Assembly: GCA_965153455.1 (NCBI GenBank)
Contig: OZ234493.1
Coordinates: 8,050,213-8,114,212, forward strand
Origin: Sphagnum compactum
Taxonomy: Eukaryota > Bryophyta > Sphagnopsida > Sphagnales
Reading direction: 5' to 3'
DNA length: 64,000 nt
In this document: one piece after another, positions 36,479 through 48,600 of the stretch
Position numbering within the stretch: the stretch's first letter is position 1
Layout: every line of letters starts with the position of its first letter
Program-made: the position numbers and the translations under genes
The notes under the pieces: model-generated
Told to the model about the DNA's origin: nothing
Databases searched by the model: none
The model's input: only the letters and a program-made list of their open reading frames with translations

Positions 36479-38318
36479 TCACAGCATATCCCATACTGCC
36501 TTGGATATCTGAAATGGTGACATCTCTGCTGGGTCGAGTGAAATCTTGGAAATGTCATCCTTAACCAAAAGATCTTTTACCTTGTCAAGGAGGTTTGACC
36601 CAGATGAAATTTGCTTCAAAATCCATCTGATTACACCACTGCGCACTTTCTTTGTGATTCATTGGTCTTTCATCATTGCAGAAAATAAAACAAATAAAAT
36701 CTCCAACAAGGCAATCAAAGCTTACTTCATGCAACAGTATGCAGTGCAAAAGGATACGGCCAACAAACTTCTGTTTCTCTGACAGGTCAGGGATGATGTT
36801 TGTGATGGTTGAGAATAATGACAGCTCATTCCTGCAGCAGTTGTACCCAAGCATGCAATTAGAATTCAGACACATCTTTTCTCAATGCACTGCTATGCCC
36901 CAAGGAAAATACCCATTTCAAGAAATGCACAGACAGACAATTAACAAAACTACAGCAACCATGGCACCAACACCTTTGAAAGCTAATATGTTTCTCCTAT
37001 CTCCTGAAAGTTGAGCTCCTGATTTGAAGCAAAAAAACTAGCTCCCTTGGTTATCTTCATGCAGCATTTGTTTTATATCATACATTGCAACAACTCCTGA
37101 ATTGGGAAAAATAGCTACCAGCCAGCTCCAGACCCACTATGACCAGGAGAGACAGACCCACTTTTGATGTGACCCACTTTTGCTTGTGTAACCTAAAGAA
37201 AGTGGGGAGTTAGGGAAGCACTAAGGAACACACATACTTTAGACGGGTCTCCTCTGTGGTAAGTGCAGCCATTTGGGCCTTGACAGATCGTTCTTGCTCA
37301 GACAATGCATCCAAGTCCTCGATAACAGATGTGCATGAACATCACCACCAAACCCAGATTATCAGCAGTATATATATAGTCACCCGAATTTGTATCATTT
37401 CCAGCAGCCTTAACAAGAAAGCTTACCCATTCTTGTGACTTTGAGCATTCTCAATGTTGTCAGGAAAAGAGGGGTTATTTCAGCCCAAGCTTTGAAAATA
37501 AAAATTGCACATGAGAGAGAGAGAGAAACAAAACTGCAATGAGCAAGGTGGCACAGGACAACAGAGAAAAAAACTCAATCCGTATAGGGTTTGGGCACAT
37601 AAAAATTGTGCACCCAAGGCACAAGAGTGAGAGATTGAGTAGCACCTTCTGCACAAAAGGCATTCTTCTCTCCGCAAAACCCTAAGTCCACAAACTGATT
37701 TCTTCAAAGAAAACTTGATATATGCCTGTCCAGACAACTACAAGGTAATCTAGAATATGGATGTGATCTCAATGCTGAGAACACACAGGATGTGAGAGAA
37801 GAATGGAGGAGGTACTAATCTGATAGCCAATCGCACTTCATCCTCTTGGCAAAGAAGCTCTGAGAGCATCTGTTGTGTCAATTCCAGTTCCTCACTCTTC
37901 CCATTCACCTGTGCAGCAAGCACTTCCTGCCTTTTCTGTTCCTCTTGTTGAAGCAACTCTGCACACGCACACATACACACACACACAAAATTGAGAACTG
38001 AACGTTAACAATGTGTACTACAGCTCTAGATCACCATTGAAGCCAGTAAGATCTTCCATTGGCAGCTGTGATGGATCCCCCTGAACTATCAGATTATCGT
38101 TCTTGTGCTTTTGAATCATCAACTGGTTTCCAGATACCAGACCCCTTGCCATGTCTTCCTCTGCCAATTAGTCAATCTTGGGACCAGACAGACAGATAGA
38201 CACCCAAGAAGTTGTCTCTCCCTCGTAGTTCTAGGAAGAAACAAACCCATATCCTCAGAAACAGATGTCCTCAGGATCTAGTTCTGCGGATCTGGTGATG
38301 ATCAAAGGGAGAGAGCGT

Positions 38319-38350
<32 letters not shown>

Positions 38351-38541
38351 GGTTTTGTGGGCGTACTGTGAAGAGTAGCGCGAAGATCATTCAAGTAAGC
38401 ATCGCACCAGGACCTCATGTCATCCACCTTCTGCAACACATTGCTCTCAAAGAAGGCATTTCCCAACGACGTTTTGAGCAGAGGAGGTAGGCCGTGGATC
38501 AACTCAATCGCTTCCTTCGCTTCTTTCTCGCTCTCCATCAT
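36479..38541 (-). CDS. SPC24: Kinetochore protein SPC24 homologue (seven exons, 249 aa)
   Basis: Minus-strand exons, in coding order: 38541-38367, 38160-38035, 37958-37816, 37317-37238, 37192-37178 (15 nt), 36831-36769, 36626-36479. All junctions keep phase with GT-AG introns and the total is 750 nt. SPC24 pairs with SPC25 in the NDC80 complex and anchors microtubule-binding NDC80/NUF2 to the inner kinetochore. Residues about 100-180 are a coiled coil (ELLQQEEQKRQEVLAAQ, LSEQERSVKAQMAALTTEE). The globular C-terminus shows the plant SPC24 pattern: ELSLFSTITNIIPDLSEKQK (residues 182-201) and SLDPAEMSPFQISKAVWDML at the end. The N-terminus MMESEKEAKEAIELIHGLPP starts at paired ATGs (38541 or 38538). 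Plant homologues are about 200 aa, so this one is somewhat longer. The exon 6 donor (GTTTGT) is the least certain junction; a GTATCC 12 bases later would break the frame into exon 7. Confidence 0.85.
37178..37192 (-). other. SPC24: 15-nt microexon of SPC24
   Basis: Bounded by CTTTAG on its 5' side and GTGGGTC on its 3' side, it supplies codons for LHKQ and parts of the two Lys codons beside it. It joins exon 4 (ending phase 2) to exon 6 (starting with one base). Without it the phase still works, but five residues between the coiled coil and the conserved LSLFSTITNIIP block are lost. Confidence 0.7.
38320..38350. repeat. (GA)n microsatellite in SPC24 intron 1
   Basis: About fourteen GA dinucleotides immediately inside the first intron. 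Confidence 0.95.
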
Positions 38542-38609
38542 CCTTTCTTTCTTCCTTTCTTCCTCCCACTACTGTCTGTAGGTCTGTCTCCTGTTCTTCT
38601 TCAATATTG

Positions 38610-39012
38610 CCTTTGTCTGTCTTTCCTACAAGCAAACAACACCAAGATGGATTCAGCAGCGGCGGTAGCAGCAGCATTTGCTTCAGTAGTATCTCAGGTG
38701 TTATTGCCAAAAGCTTCACCTTGGTACTTTGCATTCCCTCTCTTCTCTCTTGTTCTGTGAACCTTGGAACCCGACAAGAATCGAAAGGGATTAGGGTTTA
38801 GGATTAGGGTTTAGGGTTTGTATATTTCTGTCTTTGCTTCAAGCACCCAGCAGGAAGATGGATTCAGCAGAGCAGCGCCAAAAGCTTCAGTAGTATCTCA
38901 GGTGTTATTGCCAAAAGCTTCACCTTGCTGCTTTGCATTCCCTCTCTTCTCTTCTTCTGTGAACCTTGCAACCCGAGAAGAAGCGAAAGGGTTTAGGGGT
39001 TTAGGGAGCGCG
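38610..39012 (-). promoter_or_regulatory. Duplicated telobox-bearing region upstream of SPC24
   Basis: Two tandem copies of a ~200-bp unit (about 38610-38819 and 38820-39012) share TCTGTCTTTGCTTCAAG, AAGATGGATTCAGCAG, TTCAGTAGTATCTCAGG, TGTTATTGCCAAAAGCTTC and TTTGCATTCCCTCTCTTCT. The ends carry clustered telobox sequence: TTAGGGTTTAGGATTAGGG with TTTAGGGTTT at 38791-38819, and GTTTAGGGGTTTAGGG at 38990-39006. In plants, teloboxes (AAACCCTA) sit in promoters of proliferation genes. Because of its position this is likely the SPC24 promoter, possibly bidirectional. Confidence 0.55.
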
Positions 39013-42000
39013 AGAATTGGTTGGGGAGACCATCATCACAGGAAGATTTCATCACCAGATGCTACTTCATCATGGTAAACATCTTCTGATATGGAGAAAG
39101 CAAACACTTCTCGAAACGCAGCATGCACAACGCCGACAAGCATTTCAAGGTTGTCAGACCTAACCCTCGTGCAGAAGATGAAGAATTTTGCAGCAGCTGC
39201 TGCTGCTGCTTTGGAGGATGATGCATTGTGTTGGTGTGGAGTTCAAGAAGCAGGAAAACTATGGACATTTGCAAGCCCTTGAAACTCTGCTGAGGGATGA
39301 GGTCTTCTATCAAGGCAACAACAGCATGCTCTTGTTGTTGTTGTTGTTGTGTTACTACTCCCATAGGTACTTCTTTATCCTCCAAGGTGATCATCTGAAT
39401 GGCAATGCACGTTCTCAACAGGAATAAAAAATGGTCATAAGACATCATCATCCCATGTGTAAGCTATTGAACTGTTTTCCTCTGCAGAGGGTTTTGTTGC
39501 ATCTGTATGCATCAAGGAAAAAAACTCAGGTTGGTTTTGCTGTGGTTGATTTGTGCAGGATGTTGGTTTTTCTGGAAATATTTAGTAGATGCTGAAAGGC
39601 ATAGCTCCTGCTTTTAGGAGTAGCTGGAAGGAACCCCCTGGGGCCCCTCTTCCTCTCCACGGGTGTGTGGCAGTGTGTTGTGGATGACTGTAACCATGGC
39701 CCCCAGCAATTGCAGGTGCCTTCTTCTTCGGGTTCCTGGCATTTTGCTAATTGTCATGTAGGCATGCTTGAACCTTTACAATGATATTCGGGTTCTCTCT
39801 ATACAAAAGAAGGCCAAGGTTGCTGCATGATTTTGTTCAAGACATCTTGAACTGAGGCACCACATTGGAGGAGTGCCATGTCCTCATTAAGTTGACTTTT
39901 GCAGCCCTATGTGCAGTTTCTTGCTCATCTTGTGCAAAAGATGGGCAGGGTGCATTTCTAATCTCCACTTGGTTGGTGGATGACAATGTGGGTAGAATAT
40001 GGTGAGTGCCAAATGGAGTTTGCTTATTGCTGGCTGCTGTGTCTCTTGAGGAGATCGTCCATTGCTTGTTGCACAAATTTGAGGATCAGAGAGTGTTGTA
40101 GGCAGTAGTAATGCAGGGGACAACAGGTTTGTCTGCACACCTAATGGATGTTCCAAGTGCCACATCAATTAGTGTTCAGATCTGTCTTCCTTTGTTGAGC
40201 AGCAAAAGTAGTTAAAGAAGTCTTGATTTGAGCCAATAGGTGGTGCAGGTTTGTGACACTGCTGTATATGCGCTATTCTAATCCTGTTGCTGCAAAACTT
40301 GTTGTTGCTGACAAAAGAGTTTGGGACTGTAATGCTTTCAATAGAATTTTATTATTGCTGCCATTCTCTCCTTCCCTTTGGATAATGCACAATGTTTGAC
40401 TCATAGACTCAATGAGTTGAAAAAACTAATCTTTGCCTTACATACATTCCACTGCATAGTGGACCAGATGGTGCACAAGAGGGCAACAAGCATAAGGCTT
40501 CAAGTGATTTCCCACTTTCTTTTATTGTGTATGGTAGGAGGTGGGTCTTTTCAATTGCTGTGATTGTCACTCATGAGAGATTCCACCCTTCACTCTAAAC
40601 CTCTTAGGTTCAACTGCTCTCTCAAATGCATGTGACTGGGCACATAGAACATCGTGAAATCTAGCAAATAGTCTACAAACTTCCTAATGATATGGCAGAA
40701 TCTCTCCCCAGTGCTGATTACATCAGATAATGGCCATTGGTTAGACAGACCTTGCAGCTACTTGCCACTCAGCCATGTCCTCCCAATTGCCATTTTTTGG
40801 TATTTTCACATGGTTGTGATGTGAATTGCTGCTGACAAGAAACCAACACTAGATATCCAGTCACTGGCATTGTGGTTCACTGCTAGCCCTAGAACTAAGT
40901 TGTCCAGCTCCACATTTGGGATTGTGCCCTCACCCAAGGACTTTATCCAATTTAGGACAAGGTAATAGCCAAGTCTAGCCCAGCGTTTTGGGAATGTAGC
41001 CAAGTCTACCCCGGCATTTTGGGAATGTTGTGCCTGCACTCATGAGCTCTACCCATCATAAAGCACAAGGCCTCCATTATCATGTAGTAGATCAGGAGTG
41101 GGCTTTACCCATCATGAAGCATGAGGTGTACATTATAATGAACTTAAACATATGTAGATCAGGAGTCGCAGGAGGAGGATGGTTCTTACAACACCCCTTC
41201 TTAAGAGTGCAAGGGATCTTACACCTATAAGTAGGCAAATTTTCCTCTCGCTCTTAAGGAGTAGAGATAAGATTTAAGATCCCTCCTCTTTTCTAGGAAG
41301 GAGATTCATGGACATAAGGTGCCTTCCAAATGCACTAGAAAATTTCTCTGAGTGGTGTATGCGTGAATAAGCATTAGAAAATGTATTACCTTGTGACACA
41401 AGGTCTAAACTTCATTATTATAGTACCATGGTCGCTCCAACACATTTTGTTGAATTATCGATTAATTTTGAGACTTCCATTTTGACAAATGATATATTCC
41501 TACATATTCCATCACATTCTTTATTTTCCTTCAGAAAAAAAATTAAACATTTCTGAAACTAATTGTTTTCTTGGGGGAAATTTCAACATTTCTGGAAAAA
41601 AAAAAGGCCAGGTACTATGATAGTCACAAGTTGAAAAATGTCATTTGTGCAAGTGAAGTGCAAGATTTGTAAAGCAATATGCTTGTGGTATATGCCATGT
41701 GATGATACCTTGATGCATCAGGCATATCTCACCCACTAGTAACAACAACAACAACAACAACAGCTTCTGACAAGCAAATATCTTGACATCTGGGGGGGCA
41801 GATAGTACATACTTGCAGTTTTTTATGCTCTTTTTGTTGCTAGCATGTCTCTTCTTCTCCCAGGTTTTGGAGTGATCTGCAGAAGCAAGAGCATCAGCTC
41901 CTGATGGGTGATTGGTTATGTAAGCCCACAAAATCCTTGATCCCCAAGGCATGATGCTGTTTGGCTTTCTTTTGCCCGGAAAGAAAAAGCAAAGGGGGGA

Positions 42001-43732
42001 GCAAATAATTGCTGGTGGGGTTGGACTTGAGTACTTACTACAAACAAAACTTATGTACACCATGAGGCCATCCAAACACCCAATTCCTCCTCTTCCAATT
42101 TGAATTGCCTACTTTCTTGATGGATATACTTCTTTCGATACCCAAACTTTTTGGTGTTCCTGGGTGCTTGGTTGTGATGCTGGGTTCCTTCACGTGGGTA
42201 GTCACAATTTTCCAGGTAAGTACATGGGGGCAAGAACTGGAAGTTGTGCCGCACAAGCTCTGATACTTTGTCAAATTGCAAAGGTGTCGTGGAATGTTTG
42301 TTTGTGGCATAATAGTAGATACTACAACAATGGCATAAAGGGATATCCTTTGAAGGATTTTTCATCACCTTTCTGAGTCATAGGCGTGTTGCAAAATGTA
42401 GCTCCATTGATGAAGTCATCACTCTCCATACTAGATGATGTTTCATGGTATGGCTTATTGAAAATCCTAGTTTTTCTCACTCAAGCTTGCTGGCCAAGTT
42501 TCAAAACCCTTTTTGTGGGCTGATTTTCACTCTCACTCAACTAGTTTCATTTCACACATTCACACTTGGCTTCTTCCTTTTGGTGCTCTTTTCCTTTGGA
42601 TTTTTAATTTTTAATTTTAATTTTTTTGTGTTTGTATCTTGTAGAGGCTTGTTTTACTCAGGTTCAACATTCCATTTCACATATAGACTCACTTGCTTTG
42701 CTCTTGTTTCATGCATTGCTATACCCTTGAATTGAGTTCAAGGTACATGGCATTCCAAATGCATCCACATCTTATGGCATTAATATTGTACATGTTTTCT
42801 AGTTTTTGTCCTTCAATTGGGTTCAAGCTATAATGTTCCAAAAAACACCCAAAATCTTAGGGCCTTAACCCTACACAATTTTCTAGTTTTGGTGAATTTT
42901 CTTCCTTCATTTGATGTTGGCCTATCCTTCAATTGAGTTCAAGATGTTTCATGTTCCAAAAGAACTCCCACATCTTAAAGGCTTCAATCTTACACATTGT
43001 TCTAGGTTTGGCTGAATTTTCTTGCTTCCTTTGATGCTTAAATGTACATTCCCTTTTCTTTTTTCTGAATGTCCATTCCTTATTTTTTTGGGAGAATACA
43101 AAACCCACCCATGGGTTTAAAAATTTTAGCTTTCATATTTGTTGAATTTGTTACAACATTTTCAAATAATATCCCCATGTCTTTTGGTTTCCCATCAAAG
43201 TTCTTTGAAATATGTGCTTCTTTATTTAGTCCTATTCACCACTAGACTACCTTATACAAATGTATTTTTTGGGAGGAAAAAAACCAAAAGAAAAAAAAAA
43301 AAAAACCATACTCTTCAGTATAATAGCTGGAACTTGTACAATAATAATAAGAGTTATGATAAACACAACCATGGTCATTCTACATTATAAATATTATATT
43401 TAACTTAATGCATTCATATGCTTGACTCTTTACACCATCCCAAAACAACATGAGCCCGCCTCCCCCCCACCCAAGGGTACCTACTTGTTTCATTTTCTCA
43501 TTTATTTGCTCTGCCCTAGAGAGAAGAGACTTTGAATCTGTTGAGGATTTAGGGATAAAATTTTTGCTCCATCTTGAGCTAATGTGAGATTGACAATTAT
43601 GTGTGATAGGTGGGGACACATGTGTCCCATAGGGAAAATACACAAACAGCATTCAATGTAAATTTTGAGGTAAAGAATTTAACATAAACTTCAACCACCA
43701 TGTAGGTGACTATGGAATACCAAATGTTCAGG
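39013..43732. other. No supported gene
   Basis: Nearly 4.7 kb of moderate base composition without a recognisable protein. It contains CAG/CTG and GTT/AAC trinucleotide runs (about 39190-39212, 39330-39350 and 41742-41762), a two-copy ~30-bp repeat (AAGTCTAGCCCAGCGTTTTG, about 40970-41028) and a two-copy ~60-bp repeat (CTCTACCCATCATAAAGCAC, about 41044-41165). The duplicated phrases may be parts of a decayed transposon. Confidence 0.45.
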
Positions 43733-43850
43733 TATTTTGCCAAGTTCACTTTGCTTGTTTGCCAAATCCACATTGCCAAATTGCCAGGTCTAACATTCCC
43801 AAGTTGCCAACTCCACATTGCTATTTTGCCAAATTACCAAGTCCACTGCC
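43733..43850. repeat. Short-period TTGCCAA tandem repeat
   Basis: Repeated TTTGCCAAATCCACATTGCC, TTGCCAGGTC and AAGTTGCCAACTCCACATTG units of about 20-25 bp. Confidence 0.7.
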
Positions 43851-44300
43851 CAAATGAGCTTCAAGCTGTTCACAAATTTTTAAGTTTTTGTGTTGCACAA
43901 GGCCCGAATGTTTTTTTTCAAGTCTGCCCACACTTTTGCCCAAGAAAAGCAGATTGCCCACCCTCGCCCCCTTATTTTTTCCACATGTTGCTTAGGGCTT
44001 CCCCCCGCCCCCCACCTTTCCCTTCCTTCTTTCTCTCTTCATTTTAAAAAAAAAACTTGATGGGTATTTGAAGATTGAGAGGAGCACATTCAAAATTCAA
44101 ACTACTCACTAAATTATTTTGGAACATATTGAGCGCAAATTGAAAGGTTTTGACTTCGAATTTCTTGTTTTCTTTGAATCCATTTTTGTGAATGAGGTGA
44201 ATTTGAAGCCACCCCAATGGGATGGAAGTCCATCCATGAAAATTCATGAAATCCATCCATGGCATACAATCTATAACATTATTTCATCCATGATGTTTGG
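43848..44300 (+). repeat. Left inverted arm around the gypsy element
   Basis: Reverse-complement homologue of 53420-53845. Shared landmarks, outside to inside: CTGCCCA, CAAGGCC[CT]GAATGTTTTTTTT, TCTGCCCACACTTTTGCCC, ACTTGATGGGT, TTGAGAGGAGC, AAATTG[AG]AAGGTTTTGACTTC and CCATTTTTGTGA. Divergence is moderate. Confidence 0.75.
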
Positions 44301-44464
44301 TTTATTCACAATTTTATTTTTTGCAATTAAAACCATCCATATTCTGATGAACCTACATAAAATATCATTTGTGGGATTTCAATGGGGGGATGGATGAAAG
44401 TTCATCCATTAATTTAGGGTTTCTTCTAGAAGGGACATCCCTTAGCTATGTACATCCTAGGGAC

Positions 44465-44978
44465 TATTAAAGGTGGAAAGTAATTTCTTGTTATTGTAAC
44501 AATAGATAATAAATAATTATATTAAACAAGGTTGACTTGTTACCTCTTCCCCTATTCATTAAAAGAAGCTTCCTTCTTTATTCATTAAGAAAAATTGACT
44601 AAAATAGTAGTAGGGGAAAGAGGTTAGGAACAATTAGTGGATTTGCACTAAAGTAGTGGCCATTAATCGTGATAGTGGTTAGCTACTTAGAGGTGGTGGG
44701 GTGATTGGGATAAGGTGATGATGTTTGGGTATGGGGTTGGGTTTTTTTAGGTGTGTATGTGAAGTGTGAAAACTTGGTAATGTGGTGTGTGTTGTTCCGG
44801 TAGTGTGATTGAAACCAATAATGGACCTTTGATGTATTGATGTGTTGTTATTTTTAGAATAGGAGGTTTATGAAGGTGATTTTTCAATGAACAAATGTGA
44901 GCACAACACTATTATAATTTTGATTTCAAGTTGTTGATTCTACTACTATGTTTTTTGCTCTATTAAACCATAGAAAAA
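44465..44978 (+). repeat. 5' LTR of the gypsy element
   Basis: It starts TATTAAAGGTGGAAAGTAAT and matches the 3' LTR from 52425, sharing AACAATAG, AAGGTTGA, CTTACCT, TAGTGGATTTGCA, GGCTACTTAGAGGT, GATGTTTGGGTATGG, ATGAAGGTGATTTTT and TTTGATTTCAAGTTGTTGAT. After a segment missing here, the shared end TTTGCTCTATT follows. The outer boundary is set by the 3' copy; the inner boundary is approximate. Confidence 0.8.
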
Positions 44979-45239
44979 TAACTTTTTCTCATTTGGCATC
45001 CCAAAAACTATTATCCAAGTTTTTAGGATTTTGGGGTTTTTTGTTGAAAAATATTGGATCTATGTAGTAATGTGTTTGTCATTGGGATTGTTTCAACACA
45101 TGGAACCTAGTGGATAGTTATAATAAGGTAAACTTCATTATTTAAACTATTAGACAAAAAAATGTAGCATTAAATCTAGTTGTAGAGGAAAATATTGGAG
45201 TGGCAAGTAAAGGGTGCAAAGGACTATTGAAGTTTAGAT

Positions 45240-48200
45240 CGGGCAAAAGGTGGTCGCAGATGTTTTATTGGATGGTGGATTTAAAGTGAACATGATTACC
45301 AAAGATCTCAAGAAAAGGTTGAGACTACCACAACCAAAGCATGCACAATACATTTTACACTTGGTTTATTGTACCATGACCAAGCTTGTAGGGCTAATCA
45401 AAAACTTGAAAATCTTCATTCATTCCATACATTATGTCCTTCGCAATATTTCAAAACAACCTATTCGATTCCAGTTACTCCATGCTATTAAACCGACCTT
45501 GGTTGCAAGATGCAAAAGTATCACAAGATAGGACACTTACCTTATCACCATTGAAGGGAATGACATTATACACACCATCTTAGTTATTAAGCGACTAAAT
45601 GGCAACACCAAGTGGCCTAAGGTATTATTATGTTGTGACCTATTGGAAGTGTTACAAATGAAAAAAAAGGCACGTTGTTCGCATCAAAACCATAATTGTT
45701 TTTGGTTGGGACCATTTCCTTACCCTAGTGGATTTCTTATAGTTATAGTACCCCAACATTTTTTACCAACATATTCAAAAGAATATATAGATAGATGAAA
45801 CTAGGTGGCCGAGGAAAAGATATAGGGCTTCAAAATTGTGGAATGGAGTGTGTCACAAGAAGTGTAGTTACACAAGCTCAACATGGGAGCAATGGGATAA
45901 CCACACTATTTAAAAATAAAAATGAAACTTGACCCTATAATAGTTGTTGTAGTTGAATAATTATTGTGAAAGTACAAGGGTGCTTTAACATGGAACTATC
46001 GTGACCTCAAGGGCATACCTCTTCATATTGCCCAACATCAAATTGAACTAGACATTATCATACTTCCAACACACCGAGTGTAATATAAGATGAACCCTAA
46101 TTATGTTGCAAGATTTGAACAAGTTTTTGCCAATTGGGTTCATCAAATCCATGAATTAAGCTACACATAGCTTTTTCCCATTGTGGTTGTTCCAAAGAAA
46201 AATGGAAAGTTCGGATTTGCATTGATTATCACAAGCTCAATGTAATAACAAAATAAACATGTATTCATTACCATTTATGAAAATACTTGATATAAGGCAT
46301 GAAGCTTCCTTTGTCCTCAATGGTTTTTATAGTTACCATTATGTCAAAATTGCACTAAAGGACCAATACAAAATTGCCTTTGTTATGGACCAAGGTGTGT
46401 TCATATGGGTAGTCATGTTTTTGGGCTTAAAAAATGTTCCTCCCACATACGAAAGGACATTAACTTAGACTTTTCGTGACTATTTGGGCACAACCATGAA
46501 GTTGTTTTTAGATGATTTAACTACATACAACAATCTCCATACCCACCTATCAAAGTTGTGATAAAGTTTCAATCATTGGTAAGAGTATGTCGTAGGCTCG
46601 AATTTGAAAAAAATGTACATTTTTAATACACTATGGATTGATCCTAAGGTTTGTAATTTCAAAAGAAGGAAAATTATTGGATCCTCATAAAATTGTTGCA
46701 ATTATCAACATGCATGTACCAAAAACACCAAATGACGTCTAGGTGTTCAATGGTCTAACACCATTTTAAAATTGCTTTTGTAAAAAAAATTGTGTTCATC
46801 ATGGCTCCAATCACCAAACTCATGTGAAAGGCCAAGCCATTTGAATGGACTACCAAATGCTTAAAAGCATGGTAGTTGATAAAACTTGTGGTATGTGGAA
46901 TCTCCCATATTGATAATTGCCAATTGGGAACTAAAATTCCATGTGCACACAAATACCTCCAATCTTGCAATAGATGCCATGTTGGCTCAAAATATTGCTG
47001 GGAAATGCAACCATCCCGTTTCTTATGCACCTCACCTATTCAACAATGTTGAAAGAAATTATACCACTACCAAGAAGGAGGCCTTAACCATGGTTTATGT
47101 TTTGCATAAATTTTTCCATTAGACAAAAGTTTGTCTTTTACATATATCAAATGACCTTGGTTTAGCTTGTCAACAAACCCCAAGTTTTTGGCCAAATCAC
47201 ATGATGGCTACTATTATTTTTCGAATATGACTTTATAATAGTCTATAAACCATGCAAAATTCGTGTAGTAGCAAATGCCATATCATGCCTACCTAATGCA
47301 ATTAAACATATTGACATGCCATATCAAACCATAGATAAAACGTTGTTTATTACTCCAGCTAACTATGTTCAAGATATCATTGCCTATCTAAATATTGGTC
47401 AATTCCCTACAAACTATAGTTTAAAGACTACTGGAAGTTGGCATTATGAACTATGTAATTTGGTTTGGTAAATGGTTAACTTTGTTGTATTTGCCAAGAC
47501 TAGGTCTTATGTCATTGCCTCACCTTAGTTGAAATCCCCACAATACTACAACTATGTCATGATGGTAATGGCCATTTTTTTCTTGAGATTGCTATAAGAA
47601 AAATTATGGACACCAAGTACTAGTGGCCCACCTCTTATTCAAGGATACCATGTAATATTACAAAAGTTGTGACATAATAGGCCAAAAATCAAGCAATGGA
47701 CTCCAACTAATTACTAGTTGAACCATTCATGAAATGGAGCTTGGATTTCATTGAACTCATTAAACTAGCTGGATGATATATATGGAATTGTTACATCCTT
47801 GTGGCAATAGAGGGCACTACCAAGTGGGTTGAAGTTTGAACATTCAACACCAATACAACTTTAGTAATTTATCTATGATGTATTGTCACTTGTTTTGGAT
47901 GTTTGTTGCATGTTGTCACGGACCAAGGAACTCACTTCATAAACAATGTCATTGCCTACTTCACTGGCAAACATTTTTTGTTGTGGCATACCAACTTTAC
48001 TACTTATTACCCACATGGTAATGGGCAACCAATTGAGTCCCCCAATAAGGTTTTTGGCATTCTACTTATTAAATTAATCAATGATTAATGCAAAAATTGG
48101 AACGGATATATACATTTTGTGTTGTTTGGCTATTGTACAACATACAAAGTCATTATTAGATACACCCCTTTCTAGTTTATTTATGACTTATATCCATTAG

Positions 48201-48600
48201 TGGAGCTAAAAGAAAACCATGTCCCCAAATGAATTCTTGTAATTTGCACAATAGAATTGGAGCTAGTAAATGAGCAATGCATCCAAGCCTAAAAGCCAAT
48301 TGGATTCCATAAGTGGAATCAAATAGCATGGCCCCAAAACTACCACTAAAATAAAATTGCTTTAAAGACTATGTATTGTGGGTTCCCAAAGAATGTAAAG
48401 AACACACATGTAAGTTCAAACAACATTTGTTTGGACCCTACCACATTCAATATTGCCTGCTTAATTATATTGCATTATTCATCCGCGTTGAACATTTTGA
48501 CCTTAACCTAGTACTCATCAATGTGAACAAATTCAAGCCTTACCATATTTATCTAATGATACTAAAAAGATTACTATCAAGTTTCAAAGGAGGAATAGGG
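45240..48600 (+). pseudogene. pol: gypsy pol relic (protease, RT, RNase H, integrase)
   Basis: Protease: 45250-45531 with VLLDGGFKVNMIT (DGG in place of the more usual DSG/DTG). Reverse transcriptase: about 46080-46470 with VVPKKNGK, FYSYHYVKIALKDQYKIAF and FLGLKNVPPTYERTL. RNase H: 46886-47122 with HVHTNTSNLAIDAMLAQ, where the first catalytic Asp of the usual TDAS is Asn, and ERNYTTTKKEALTMVYVL. Integrase core: about 47720-48085 with WSLDFIE, VVTDQGTHFINN and TTYYPHGNGQPIE. Integrase C-terminal part: 48376-48560 with FGPYHIQY and VLINVNKFKPYHIY. Frames are broken between and within domains, so no functional polyprotein can be made. Confidence 0.85.

Noticed and set aside
36585-36875. 96-codon minus-strand frame spanning SPC24 exon 6 and intron 6
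   Set aside because: Only the LSLFSTITNIIPDLSEKQK part matches SPC24; the remainder is intron read-through.
41641-42376. Overlapping open frames on both strands near 42 kb
   Set aside because: Several 90-144-codon frames overlap but none shows family motifs or consistent splice phase; left as unassigned.
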